A DNA stretch of 64,000 nt from Triplophysa rosa (Eukaryota; Chordata; Actinopteri; Cypriniformes; Nemacheilidae), in the NCBI RefSeq assembly GCF_024868665.1, contig NC_079890.1, positions 33,903,831-33,967,830 of the forward strand, in the 5' to 3' direction. The notes below the pieces were generated by a model. It was not told the DNA's origin. It saw only the letters and a program-made list of their open reading frames with translations, and searched no databases. Of the stretch, positions 43,301-58,300 are shown one piece after another (the stretch's first letter is position 1; each line of letters starts with the position of its first letter). The translations under genes were made by a program, and so were the position numbers.

Positions 43301-46300
43301 ATTGTCTCATCCTTGTATAAGCATTATACATTAACTTTATGAACTTTTTATGATTGTTACGTGAATCGTTTCATAGAACAGCAACAGCATTTATAAACTG
43401 CTAAACTTTTTAAGTAAACTGGAAAACATCATATAAGATAAAATATATAAGCAGTGACCTAAAATATACACTTCAACCAAAAAATTAATCATGTTATTCT
43501 GTTTGTTGCTATTGTACATTCATGACTGACAAATCAGGGTTGAATACTTTTTTACAAGGTCGTTTTATTAACATGAAAAACCGTTACGGAACAACTTTTC
43601 TTAGTCCCTTATTAGGCAATTCTCCTGGAAAAGCATGCCCACGGAGAGGCGAAAGAAATAGCCCGCCCACGCAGCAACCGACGAGCGATAGGAAGACCTG
43701 CTTACCATCAAGATTGGCTGCACTGTGTCAAGATTGGCTGCGCTGTTTGACTGCAGCTGCAGCTCTTTACTCTTGCGATAGAGAGAAGTTGAGGTGTGTT
43801 TGTTTGTTAATGGCATTTCAGTGATGGATGTTATATAACCGGTGGATATAACGCTGGATTTGCAAATCGTTTAAAACTGATAGATGGAGCCGTCCCAGTG
43901 CTAAAAGATGCCAGACATGAACTGGACACGCAAGTGAAACAGTTATATATCTGTGTTTTATTGGTAATCGGCGCGTACGTGCATAATGTAAACAACACAA
44001 ACTTATAGTGAATCAAAACAGTTATGCAGGGATAATGCGATGATGAATTGTGTGCTCGTGAATTAGTTCCTCCCCCCGCACACCCCCAGGATGTCGTCTG
44101 TTTTCGGAAATAATCGTATAGCTGTATCTATCTTTTATAAATGTGATCAAACTAAATACTCTTCGAAGATACGAAGTATGCAATACTACTCTAAAGGTAC
44201 TCAAGATTGGCAGAAACTACGCATTTAACCGGACATTTAAGAAAATCACATTTGCTGTGAAAACAACAAATTTAAAGTCAGCTTTTGGCTTTAATACTGT
44301 CATTTGTGCGCTGCAAATTATATTATCTCTTTATCTAAAATCTATAATATTAATGTTTTATTAGTTCCACGTAGACCTCCTCATTGCTCTTAAGCGGAAG
44401 GTCAGTGGTTTCATCTCACCTGCTGTTCCTTTTAGAGTTACAATGGGACTACATTGATTTATACTTTATTGTCAGTTAGTGAGCATGCAATGTAGAATGA
44501 ATGCTTGAATGGATTCTGTGGCAGCATTGCATAAATCCCTGAAAAGACGATCCCAACATGCATTGCACCAAGTTCAGTAAAAACAAGTGTGGTGCAGAGA
44601 TGACGTATTTTTGTATGCAAAACCTGGAAGCGAGTTAGCATTGTAGCACTTCAGGTTCCATCGCAGTCAGTGGGTTTTGATTAAATGTGGTTAGCAAAAC
44701 TTCTAATTATTTTCAAGTTTTATTCTGTGACATAAAACCACCAGTTATAACCTGCACATGATTTTTTAAAACTTTATGGTGTTTTAAAAATGGCGGTTGC
44801 TAGGGATGTAACGATTCACTCAGCTCACAATGCGATGTGATTCACGATTCTGATCTCACGATGCGATTTATTCACGATTTATTTTTACAAAATGAGTTGA
44901 AACAAATTAGAAATGAACAACTTCCCTTGCATTATTTCTTAAATGCTTCACGTTTCTTTGTATAATAAATTTGTTTTATTTCAAATAACAAAAATAAACT
45001 GCAATTTTATAACAAATTAATAATAGAAAAAGTCTCTTTAATATAAACAAACTAATACTGTCTGTGCTTTTCTTGGATTTTTTGCATTTAAGAAATATCA
45101 GCATGTCCACGTTTAGGTTTGCAGTGAACATGGTGGCCCCTGCTGTTCAAAAAATGTATTGCGATTCAGTTCACACCTCAACCGATTTGAATCGTCACAC
45201 ATTATAATCGATTTTCAACCGGCTCGTTACATCCCTAGCGGTTGCTAACAAGCAGCTAAAAGCAACTACATCCTTTGGTGGGGACATTAGACGCCATCAC
45301 GCATAGAAATCTTGCAAATAATGCAACATAGACACAAATTTCTTTAAACGCAGATGGAAATTGCGTCAATTACTTACCAGGAAACACGTTTTAAATAAAG
45401 TTTGAAAAAGTTGTCGGAGGCTTGGTGGTTCACGTTGATATCGAGCGATAGTAGAGTAGTCTGTTCATTGCCTCACGTTAACTTTTTAGGCCTGGCTATT
45501 GTATTCAGGCTTTAAAAATAGCAAATATGGTGTTCATTTGTAAATATTATCTTGATAGAGAATATCATAAACCTTTGTTAATCACAGAGCTTATTGTTTG
45601 CGATCTTCCACAAGTGTATGGGAAAAATGCATAGGCTTTTGGTCGAGGGAACCAGTGCGGCCCCAACTTCCGGGTTGGCCTACATAAATATTTCTCTGCA
45701 CCACTCTATTGACAGCAAGATTGCTCACAAGGTTTGGAACAGAGCTTCTCATGATTTTTGTAATATTTGCTCTTGTTGGTCATTTATTTTTCACCAGTGC
45801 ATGTTTTCTGTCTAAACAAAATGAAAAGACCCATGAAGAACAAAATTAGACCGGAGCGGTTTGGACTTAATACTTGAATGGCATTTCACAGCCTGCTGAA
45901 ATGGACCAGTCAACTATATGCCAGCATCACAACTTCAACTGGCCTTCAGTTAAACAGTATTGTGCTAAATTGAGCTGATGTGTTAGCTTGAGGAAATCAG
46001 TTTCCTTTGGATTCTTTTAATGTGATCTTTGAACATACATAGGCAATTGCACATCTACATACATTTATTGTGATCAATATGAATGATAATTTTTTAGAAC
46101 TGCCAAATGATTAATCACATCCAGAATAAACGTTTATGTCTACATACTATGTATTGTGCATATTAATTTTGTATTAATAAAAACATACACATGTGTATAT
46201 ATATATATATATATATTTAAGAAAAATATAAAATATACAAATTGATAAAGGTTTATGTATAATTTCAGTTATTGGTAAATATAAATAAATATATCTAAAT

Positions 46301-49300
46301 ACTTCCTAAAGATGTTGCAGGTATGTTGCAGTGTAGCAGCCGTGCTGGCACAGACATTCAGTGGAATCCATGATCACATTCTTCCAAAAATGACTGATGA
46401 CACTTTGTTCTGCTAAACACAAAGATATTTTAAAGAATGTCAGTGACCAAATAGATCTCATCCCCCATTGACTCCCATAGTATTTATTTTCCCTACTATG
46501 ACAGTAAATAGGGGATGAGATCTGTTTGGTTACCGACATTCCTCAAAATATCTTCCTTTGTGTTTAGCAGAACAAAGAAATTTACACATGCAGGTTTGGA
46601 GAAACCTGAGGGTGAGTAAATGATGACAGAATTTTCAGTTTTGGGTGAACTGTCCCTTTTAAACATAACTGCGTAAGCTGTACATTACTGAATTACTGAC
46701 AGGATTGATCTGTGCTGTTATGGTCATATAGTTTATTGTGGCAACAGATTTTAAAGTAATGCCCTTGTTACCATTACACTCTTTGTTTATTGCTAGTTGT
46801 GAGAAATGACAGATGTCCAGACCTGTTTTAAGTTATGAAATCTGATCCTCGAAACCTCTTTTGATGTGTGGAGATCTTTATTGGTTTTGCTTCAAGGTCA
46901 GGAGGGTGTAAATTGTGCTGCTGTCATGCCCCAGTAACTTCTGCCTCCAAATTCCTCGGTAGTTAATAGTTAACGTTAACCAAACTATCATTTAACGAGA
47001 CACAGAAAAAATAGAAGAGTAAAAATATTACCTCTCCCCCACTATTTGCTGTGCACACGCCTGCAATGTTGTTTTACGACCAACAATGAAATGCATTGTT
47101 GAACTATACCATCAGTCCCTGGCAACTACAAGAGAGCGGCTGTACAGTATGTCCCCCTCCTACATAAAAAAATCTACAGGTATTCCACACCTGCTGTGAC
47201 ATAGAAATGATTGGATTTCATATTTTAAAAACAATAAACAGCTTGTGCCAAGCTACATAGAGTGCAGTGGTTGGTTGCCAGGACATTGCGTTGTGGTTGC
47301 TAAAGTGCCATTTGTTGGTTTTTACCATGTTGCTTTGTGGTTCCTCTGGTGTGCTATGTCATTTTTCACTGTCCAAGCCATTGTCCATTTCTGTTTGCGT
47401 TTTCAACAGTTATTATGACACGTGTTCCAGCTGTCCAACTGAGATGGTGTCACCTCAAGTCGACTTACCTCTTCGGCTGTCTCGAAGATATTTCTTGAAA
47501 TGTTTGATCAGACACGTGTGAAACCCTCAAGCTCTTTTCAGTCTTCTGCCAAGCGTCCGCCACATTTTGATATCACATAGCGTTAAATATGTAGGAAGTT
47601 AATCTAAGCTTCAAGGAGTACGTTTTCCAGTGGCTCATGAGAACGCTTACAGGGTTACAGGATCGACTTACCACTTAAAACCGAGAGCTCATCGGAGAAC
47701 ACGCTTTCTTGTACCGCACTGTCCGTAACCAGACAAGCCTTTTCACTTTTTGTTTCATCCACCGGCGAGATTTTTACACTGGACAGGAGAGATGGGTCGC
47801 GAGGGCTAAGATCGCATGCCAGGTTAAAAATAGTCCAACTCTTGAAACCTATCGACAGCCGTTTGTGGCTGTATGTTCTGATCCAAATTTGTAAGCAAAG
47901 CTGTGCTTTGCTGCCTAAAAGGGTTTTCTTCAAAGCCAGACATCACGTGTCACACACGAGCCATTTTTGTGTTCCTCTCTGTGGGGTAGGGAAGGGAGAT
48001 ACGGCCTTGCAGCTGCGCAGTTTCGTTTTCCTGTGTTTTCATTCTTACTCCGTGAGTCACCTGTGTGTTCCCCGTGGGTGGGGGAAAGAGTTCATTCAGA
48101 TGCTAGCTTCCCCCTTCTTACACTAGACGACAAACGATTAACTGAATCACTCAAAAGATGTTGCAGGTATGTTGCAGTGTAGCAGCCGTGCTGGAACAGA
48201 CATACAGTGAAATCCATTTATCGCATTCTTCCAGAAATGACTTGTGACACACTTACAGGACAACTTAAAGACCCACTGAAATACTTTGAAATGTGCTGCT
48301 TTGTTCAAAGCGTTGACATTTTCCACTGAAACTGGGAATTAGGGTGGGACATATATTGTGACTCCAAGCCAATAGCGTTTAGTTTAAATGACAGGCTGGT
48401 ATCTAATAAGAAGCTAAAGTGCAGGATGATGTCATCATCCCTATTGGCAAAAGTGAGAGACTACATAAGTTTGGAATGCATATCTTCCAAATGTCAATTT
48501 TTTTCAGTGTTTTGGAGCACACTTATTTAGATATCCTCTAAGGTTAACATATTCATGCTAAAACACAATTTTTATTTAATAGGGACTTTATATCATGAAT
48601 TTATGTGCTGTTCTAAGGCTCATTTACACCAGGGAGGACGATAACGACAAAGATAATCGATAACTATAAAGTAAAACACATTTTTCTAAATGTAAGAGAA
48701 TAGCAAAGTCTACAGCACAACTGTAATAACAATATAGAGGAACAATATTGTTGAGGACATTTTTACCAAATGATAAATGATGAAACACTGACAGTCAATA
48801 AAAATCCATTCTAATGGAAAGGGCATTTACATTTAAGTATTTAGCAGACGCTTTTATCCAAAGCGACATACAGAGAAGATAAGGAAACAATAAAGTGATT
48901 TGTCAATAGGAGGCAATAATACAATATGTGCCTACACCATGATACTAGTTTTACAAAGCCGGAACAACACCTATTAAAAGAGAGAGAGTGTGTTTTTTTA
49001 ATAGAAAAGTCAACATTTACCAGTCAAGTGTTCACGAAAAAGAAGAGAGAAATGAAGAGGGTGAAATTATGACGGAGCAAAGCCAGTGATGGTCCTGTAG
49101 GCAAGCGTCAGTGACTTAAACCTGATTCGTGCTTCCATCAGCATTTGCATTTAAAACATTAAACTGCAGAGAACAACTTTAGACTAAGCATAACGTTATT
49201 GCCCAGTCGTGTATATGTTGTAGTTATCCATTGAAATTTTATTGTATATTCGTTGTTGTCGTATTGTCCGTTATAGTTATTGTTTTTGGCGTAAACAGGC

Positions 49301-52300
49301 TGTGGCAAGGTGGGCGTGGTTCAGCGAAGTCTGCAGCGGGAGAGAGAGTGGGGAGACGAGCGGTGAGTGAGTGGCGCTCGCACAAATAATGAACACCTGT
49401 GCCTTGTTCCAGTAACTGGCGTGGAGAGGCTTAAAAGCAGCGAGTCAGAGACATTCGGGGAGAGAGACCGGGAGCTGACGGCTGGGGACGAGAGCGAGAG
49501 TTTGGGCGAGTGAGCAGAGGATTGTGAGCGGGAAGCTCTGACGAGAAAAGACTGTTCTTACCCTCGAGAGAGGGTGTGTTTGATTTAGGCGCGTACAGCG
49601 CTTGTGGATTTGTTATTTAATAAAGTACGTAGTCGTCAGCTCTACCCTGATTTCAGCCTCTTCCTTCCGAGTCCTTTGAAGTCTTGTTACACAGGCTTTT
49701 ACACAATTACTGTAGTATAGTCAAGTCAAGTCAAGCTTTATTTATAAAGTACTTTCAGGGCTCTAGACTGCGACTAAATGGTTGCATTTTGCGACTATTT
49801 TTCCTGCCAGTGCGACAAGTTTTTCTTAATGGTCGCACCGGTGTGACTGCCAAACTGATAAATATATCATTTTTGCGTATTATAAATTTAATGCTCAGAA
49901 ATGTTATATTGCTCAAGCGGCGCATTCAGTCACTCATTGCGAGTATTGTATGCATGTGAAGCTAATGCAGGAAACATGTTTAAACTTTAAGCACTAAACT
50001 ATTGTATAAAGCTCTCTAACAATACCGCAAAGCATACAAAACGTTATACATCATGCTAAATACTATTTATTTGTAAGTCGCTATTGATAGAAGCCAAACG
50101 TGTATCAATGCAGCTTTCATGAAGAATAATAACGCCTTCAGGTCTCGCGGGTTGTTTGAGATATGCGCGCTCTCTTTCACGCCTTACTCTGAAACGGACA
50201 TATAAACACAAAATAACGTCAAAATCCCCATATTAACAAGAAACCTTGTAAAGGTATTCAGTTTCGTGACCAAACAGTTGGGAAACAAAACACGTGTTCC
50301 AGTATATTGCGCAAGCTCTTAAAGGGGCAGCAGCATAATAAAGATCTCTGTTTATAATGTTCATCAAACAACAAAGGACGGGCCCGAAAACACTCACTGA
50401 TATTAAAGGAATTGTGTTCTCTTATAGGAGTCGTTCACAACAAATAAAGGAAGAAAGTAGCTTTAAGAAAGATGTGCTTTAAATATGGTAAAGTGTTTAC
50501 ATATACAATAAAAAATAATTCAATCATAAACAATGATTTGTATTCATTTCTAATTGATTTAGTAATGTATTAAATTCATTTTAATGAAGTTTTAGTGATT
50601 CTTTTTTCTTATCTCGCACCACGACTCTGGTGCTATCAAATTAAGGGCTGGTGCCACCAACTAAATAACTTTGTAGCACCAGTGCCACCTCTCTCAAGTG
50701 TTAGTCTAGAGCCCTGACTTTTTAGAACAACAAGTGTTTGCCAAAGTTCTGTACAAGCATAAGCAATACAAGAAAATCAAAAAGACGAACTATTAAAAAG
50801 TTCGTATTAAGTAAGATAAGATGAGAGTAAAATAGAATAAAACGAAATAAAAATAGCAGCTCTCACACTGAGTTAAACGCCAAGCTATAAAAATAGGTTT
50901 TTAAACTGGATTTAAAAATAGTGAGTGTTTGGGCCTTTCTAACATGTAAAGGCAGATTATTCCAAAGTTTAGGCCCCGCCACTGCAAATGCACGGTCACA
51001 TCTATTCTTTAATCTTGTATGGGGTATAGTGTACAAGGAAAGCACCAGCAGCTTAATGGCTTATTAGAGTTAGATAAAAACGGAGGTCAGATCTTTCTGC
51101 AGATGGGCGGGTCAGCCGCAAGTGGGTGGGGCTTAAGCTGCAAGTGGGCTGTACAAACCTCCAGAGGATTTTGATTGGTTTATTCAATGTTGTGTGTTGT
51201 GGTATTGGTTCATGATCCACAGTTGGTGTAGTATCTTGGAATACTAACAAAACGAAGACTCAGGTGGCTTTCACACTTTAAGTTTAGTTCAGAACGGGGC
51301 GCGGTTCGCCTGAAAAATCGCTAATGTGAAAGCTGTCTAGCGAACCTGGGTGCGCATGGTTACCGAACCCGAGACTACCTGAAGGAAGTGGTCTGAGTTT
51401 GGTTGCTCTCGAACTGTGGCGCGGTTCGCATGAATATGAAAGCAACACGGACCCGGGTGCGCACTTGATGAGGAAGTAAAGTGACCTGCGCATGCGTTTA
51501 AGCCGATTACACTGTATTTCCTTCAATAAAACACATGTAAGAGATGATAGTGTTGATGATTTACCTTAGATTCGAGCAAGAGTGAGCCTGCATCGTATTT
51601 CTGCGTTGCGAGAGCAACCAGAGCGGCATGTCTATGGTAATCCACTGTTTCCTCAAAATAGTCTGTTTGCAGGCAGCAGAAAGCCGCCTGCATGCAACGC
51701 GTATACAGTAAACCCAAATGTCATTTACTCTGCTGCGCATAATAGCACCAAATTAATAAAAACACAATATATTGATCCGTGTTCTGTTTTCTGTCATGCG
51801 CTGTGCAAACGCAAACGCACCAGGGTTCGACAAAATCAAGTTGAGTGTGAAACCAAACCAACGCTGCGGGGGGCGCCGGGAACAATCGCACTCAAGTTCG
51901 GACCGCAGCAAACGAGCCCAATCTGAAAACGGCCTCAGAGAAGGCCTTAATTCTCAATGGGCACTTTATTGAGGACCCATCACAGCTTCAGACATGCACA
52001 CTAAAGCATACACTGGCACGCAACACACTGCGCTTTTTCACAACCTTTTATAATGTCCCATACACAATGCTTTACTGCCCCCTAGTTGACAAATCTCAAT
52101 ATCCACATACAACAGTTGGTGGCGGAATATTTTGTGTTTTTGTATATTATATAAAAAATAGAAGACGAACCCCTCCCCAAACCCTAAACCTAACTCACGT
52201 GAAGTGATGGTAGACCACGTGATGGTAGCACAAAATGTCAGAACAGCAGTGAATGATCCTTTAAATTATTGTTAACACAAATAGAAACTGCAGTGCGCGC

Positions 52301-55300
52301 AGTGGTTTGGAGAAATTGTGGTATCTGAAATTAAAATACAAGAATAGCCATAATTATTATTTTTATGTCAATGTAAAGAATATTTGCGTTGCTGAGTGTT
52401 TATTTGTTGAAACTTTTATTATGCCATGCTGGCCATAACTGCATGTTGCATTGAACTTCCGGTGGACTAAAACTTTATGCTTTACTCATAAAAAAAACTT
52501 TTCGTTTCGTTTTATTGTATATCATGCATTTTGACAAACAGTTATAAAACAAAACTTAAAACTAAGATGAAAATGTAATTTTTAATAGTGTTTTCATTCC
52601 GTCTCTACCTCCTGCCATCCTCAATCACCGCGTGAAAATCCAGCCTACTTGCGGCCTAAGCTCCTCCCACTTGCTGTTTGTGATCACTACTTGGCTTCTT
52701 ATGCCATCCATATTCTCATCTCTAAGTGGGTGTGGATAAAAGCATTTGCTGAATAAATAAATACAAGTGAAGGACAATGCAAAGTATTTTGCTCATTAGC
52801 ATGCTATATTTTTTAGACTTGTGACATGACTGAGAAGCTTGTCATGTTGATCTAAGCAAAGGATTGTTTTATTTATATATTAAAGCACGGTTTGGTTTAA
52901 ATGTGGTTTGTTTGCTTTGTTTAGCGCTGTATTTGTATCAGTAATATTTTCTGAAGTCAATGTCTTTCATTGTTGTTTGCTAGGTTGATCTAGGTTGCTT
53001 AGATTAGAATGGCACATTTCTCCTCAAAAAGTGATGTACAATATGTTTGTTTGCTGTGAGTTTTAAGATTTACTCTCTACTTCATCACATCACTGTAAGT
53101 TTATTATTTTGGAGATGCAGTTTCTCACGTTGTCCTTGTTCACAAGAAAGACCAGTAAGACTGATAATAGGAATTATACTGTGAAATGTTTTTTTTTTAC
53201 AGCCAACCTGTCTTGTCTTTGTAAATTTTTGTGAATTACGGGTGTTGCAGTTCTGCGAAGCTTCACAAAGCTCTTCTGTTCTCCCTCACATATTTTGCTA
53301 CCAATTCAAGTTTTATATCAAGTTAACTTTTTTCTATCAATGCGTTTATTTTTCCGAAGAGTTTGGGAGAATTTAAGAGGCTGATAACTGTGCGTCTTTT
53401 ATATTGTCCTTGCGCAGAAGGTCTAAGATGATGTTTGATGTAGATTTCATGGGTGGATGAATAAATGGCTCTGGTTCTGAGATGGACCCCTCTGCAAACA
53501 AGCTGTGAATCGACACAGACACAGCTTTCACGTTACTTGAATGTATTGTCAGTCGCTCTGTAATGAACTGTTTGCCAAATGAATACATGTACATGTATTT
53601 GTGTCTGTGAGGATGTTTGTTTGCACATGCGTCACTTTGATCATAGCCCAGTGTCAGTTTCTCTCCTGGCCTGTCCGCCCTGTGAAGCCGCTGGTAAACA
53701 CCACCGACACAGACTTGATTCTGTGCTAAAATCACTTCTGACCCAGCTGAGAGCTCGAGCTGTTTCCTTACACGTCACCTCAGGTGAATCAATGCTTCAT
53801 GTTGCCATACTGAATAAAGCATTATTTCATGCATTACAAATATCGCTAACATATTGGTGGTAAAAACAAATATGCACCTCATTACCTTTAGAGCATGTAA
53901 TGTTTATATTGCTTTTTTTGTCATGAATGTAGTACAGTTTCAACTTGTTGACTCAAAGGTCTAGGTTTAGTTAAGAGAAATGTTTACCCAAAAGCACAAA
54001 AAAAAGAACCATACAGCAGTCCACGCAATTTCAATTTCATGCGCTATATTTCAAGTCTTCTCATAGCTTTGTGTGGAAAAAGATGTGTGAAAGGCAGAAT
54101 CTCCAGACAGACTTTTTTTTATTCAGTCTGTTAAAAATGATCATCATTCCCACATTCAATTAACTTTTGGCAACCTCACTTAGATCCAAAACCTCTCAGA
54201 AAAACAGAGGAGGATGGGATGGCATTGATTAGCCTGCTAGTAATGGGAACCACATGGTGCCACACCGAATGAAATAAACATCCTCCTTACGGTCCCCTCC
54301 TTATTTCCATCATGTCCCAGGGTGGTCTGTAAAATGGTTGCTTTCTGTCTGTACATCTGCCTCAAGGTTGAATAGTTAAATATTTGTATGGAACATTTAA
54401 TTACACTAATTAAATTAGTTAAACCAGATAGGTTTTAGTAAATATAATGTAGATTTTGTAGACTAAAACTAGACTAAAACTAAAATGATGGGGATGACTA
54501 AAATATGACTATAACTAAATTGCATTTTAGTCAAAAGACTATGACTAAATTTTGCTGTCAAAATTGACACTGATTTTAATTCCATTTTCAGTTAAGCCTT
54601 AAAATGTTAAAATTCTTTATTAAGTTGTATGTGCAACAAAAAAAGTTACTGAAATTGTTAATATTTTGAATATAAATGATATTTGAATTTCAGTTTCATT
54701 TTTTAATTTTGTTCAAAATATCGAGATGTGTATCGTATCGTGAGCTCTGCATCGAGATATTACCGAATCGTAAGCTGAGTGTATCGTTACACCCCTACTG
54801 TTAATGTATGTGTATAGGGGTGTGACGAGACACTTCTCCCACGAGACGAGACACGAGACTGGGTTCACGAGAACGAGACGAGATTTTTAGACTTTTTTAA
54901 AGAAATCCTCAATGATTAAATATTTATGGAAAAATTGCCTTTTATTCACCTTAAAAACACAAAATGCAAAAATTGAAGCATTATAGAATCAACTTGTACT
55001 TTATGAAACAAAATATACTTCTATTTTAATTAATTATATTATGCAGTAATAAACAATATGTAAACACTGCAAAATGTTTTGTCACAAACTCAACTGACAG
55101 GCAGTAATTGCACAAAAATTATGCGTCCTATTTTCTTAAGAGGCACAGCTTTTAGTAAAGAGCTGTGGTTGTTTTCTCTATATGACTTTGCATAGTGCTC
55201 GTGTTAGCAGAGGTGGCGATCATATCACACTGTCAATCCTCCTTCCTCCACTGACTGAACCCTCATAGCCTTCAAAGAAACAGTTAAAACTACATAAACA

Positions 55301-58300
55301 CATCATGTTTTATGCTTACATTGCACATATGTAAGAGACAGATAATCCGTTTTTGAAGAGGTTTGCCTGTGAATGTATTTAAAATAACGTAATGTGAACT
55401 TGCAATTGCGCGTAAACATTGAAACCCATCCGTCTAGCACGTTTACATAGAAAAACGGTGGAAAAGTAGCACCGCGGGATGGAAAATCACATTGTCTATG
55501 AATGGCCGGGCCGGTCACTGTAGCTCACAGCACGCACATACTTTGTGCGGTTATTAGCGTGTTCTGTACAGTATTGAAAACAGGTCGCACCACAACAAAA
55601 TGTGCGCTCACACAAATGCTCCTCAATAGGTCGCACAGGTTCAATTTAGGAAGCATATGTAGCGAAAATGGTCGCAATTTCGAGCCCAGCACACCATCAT
55701 GCCAATTGCATGAGGATATTGTGTTCTCGCGAGACCAGTCGGATCGGATCTATGACGATTTTGTCATACAATGTGGCAATGTGTGGAAGTGACTGTCGTT
55801 TAACATACAGCACTAATGAGTCACGTTAAATTACTATTATGTACTTATTTTAATGTCTGACAGCAGAATAACTCGACCTGGGTTCGATTCCCAGACACAT
55901 GTGTCTGATTTTATCTGTCTGGGTTGGTTGTACAAACGACAGCCACGTTTGCCTTTACTGTAGTCCATATAGAGTGTCCATTTAAGTTTCCCATATAACG
56001 TCCAACTCAATGCCCAGAATACTTGGAGATGTTGGCCGTGCTTTCCTCACGGTTGCTATGGTGCAATCTGCAGCAGGGTGGAATAAGTAATAAACATTTG
56101 TCGAGTGTTATAAATGATCTCCTGCCCAAATCCCTCTTGTCATTTTAAGGGAGTCATTTTCTGATCATGTCTTCTCTGTTAAACATTTATCCACCTCTGT
56201 TTTTTTCTGTGGATTTTGTCTTTTTTGCACAGCAATTTAACAGAACTGGTTTTGCTAGTTGGAGGAAAAAGAGGATCAAGCCAAAAAGCTGACAAGAAGA
56301 AAAACATGGGGTGGGGGTGTTGTTATGGGGCAATTGGGCCACCAGCCAAACTCATTGCTACTCCCATGTTGCCAGGACTAATCAGAGCAAACGTCAGGAA
56401 TCTGCAATAGTGAATGAAAGTGTTAGTTGTGAATTACACAGAGTGCCTCTAACTTTTCGTTCTTTATTTACATTCATGTTAGGCTTGACAAATGTTGAGC
56501 TTAAGGGTTTGAAAGCAAGAATTTTACCTCTCAGGCCAGACTTGTTTTTCTGTCTTTATTTAATACTATTATAACTTACTGTAAAACATGGACATGAAAT
56601 TCATTAAATGGATAGTTGACCCAGAATTTACCCAGCAACAGTCATGGTTCGATCCCAGAGGAAAACAAACATAGCTGAGAAAAACTAAAACTGGATAAAA
56701 GTATCTGCCAAATGCATGATTCTGAATGTGAAAAATGACAACACAATAAAAAACAGTAATATGAAAAAATGGCACAATGGGTTTGAATCAGCTTGCATTG
56801 CATTCAGGGTATACTTTTGTATGCATTCTCTATGAATCGAACCCGTGACATTGGCACTGCTAGGCCCATGCTGAACCAGTTGAGCTGCAATAATTTCGCT
56901 AAATATCTCTGTTTGTGTTCCACAGAAGATTGAAAATCTTTTACTGAAAGGAGCCTGAAATTGTTTTGCAGAAGCAATAAAATCATAATGTTTACCGAAT
57001 TATATCTCTTTGTTTTGCTTTTTCCTAGTGAGAGGAAAACTGTGTTTGGGACATTAACAGCAGACACTGTGTCACTGTTTGTGCGGAAAGAAACTATGCA
57101 GCAAAATACGAATTTTCTCTCTTAAAAACGAGTGGAAACACTTCGAAACAGGCCAGGTACTGATTCTGCTGCCGCGGTCGTATTGCACAGTGCATATTTT
57201 CGGGCTATGTGGTTGGCAATCTGTTTACTGGAAGGGCCCTGTGCACACGGCACATGTTCCAGCATGTGCAGACCAGCCTAATAATACAGAACTTGGAAAT
57301 TGTCAAAAAAGGCAAAAGGAGCAAGATTTAAATTCTTTAGAGATTAAATTTAATAGATTTTAGAATTTAGTTTTTCTACATTGTTTACAATAGTTTAGGG
57401 TTGTGGCTGCATGGCGATGTGGATTCCTATCATGCAATGTGTTTTTTATGCACATGTAATATACCATGGTTTATTTTTTCGAGGTATAGTGTTATGCAGG
57501 TACATGTAAACTGATATTATCATTATACCATGCTACTGCTGCTACAACACCTAAATGGTATAGGCTGTGTAAAAAGCATCTGCTTACAGTTCAGTGATAT
57601 TTGACTTGAGGACTGGTTGTGAAAAAAACATATTTTTGTTTTCTCAAAACCTTTAAATTGACTTTCGTGGACTGGTTTGCGATATGCAGTATGCAATACA
57701 ATTTAAATTGTATTAAAATATATAAAAAAATGTTTAACATAGTTTCAGGGCAAACTCTCTCTATTATCTGCATCGACCTAAAATGGTAACCTCTGAAAAA
57801 ATTAAGAGACGATTCCAAATTTTAATTGATCAGCATTTCTAAATGTATTGTGGCCGTTCCAGTCCAGTGTCTGTTGTATTTCAACAAAAGTCATATAACA
57901 GAAATATACAAGGTTATCACATAAAAAATACTTTCCTAAATGCTTGTACGAATATTACTGTTGTGTTACTTAAAAGTGAATGTGAACTTATTTTCTTTGC
58001 AGTATTTGAGGTCTGAAAAAATACAGAGCATCTTTTCTGTTATTTTGACCGGTTTCTCCAGTTTCCATTTTCTGCAAATAAATGCAAATAGACACAATAT
58101 TTTTATTAAAAATTTGGAAGAAATATTACAATTTTTAAATCAGAAAAACTGATTTTGAAATGGTCTTTTAATTTTTCCGCAGCTAGATATGCATATTGCA
58201 ATATTTCAATTAGGGATGCATGTAAATTTTGGCCGATAACGACAACCGATAATTCTTAAACATTGGAAGCCGATAACCGATATACAGTACCTAAATATTA

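Noticed and set aside
49730..49960. Novel 91-codon protein
   Set aside because: It starts just upstream of the LINE tail and runs into the CAGGG element; no conservation signal.
50863..51045. Small gene encoding a LWNNLP protein
   Set aside because: This is the C-terminus of a LINE reverse transcriptase fragment, not a host gene.
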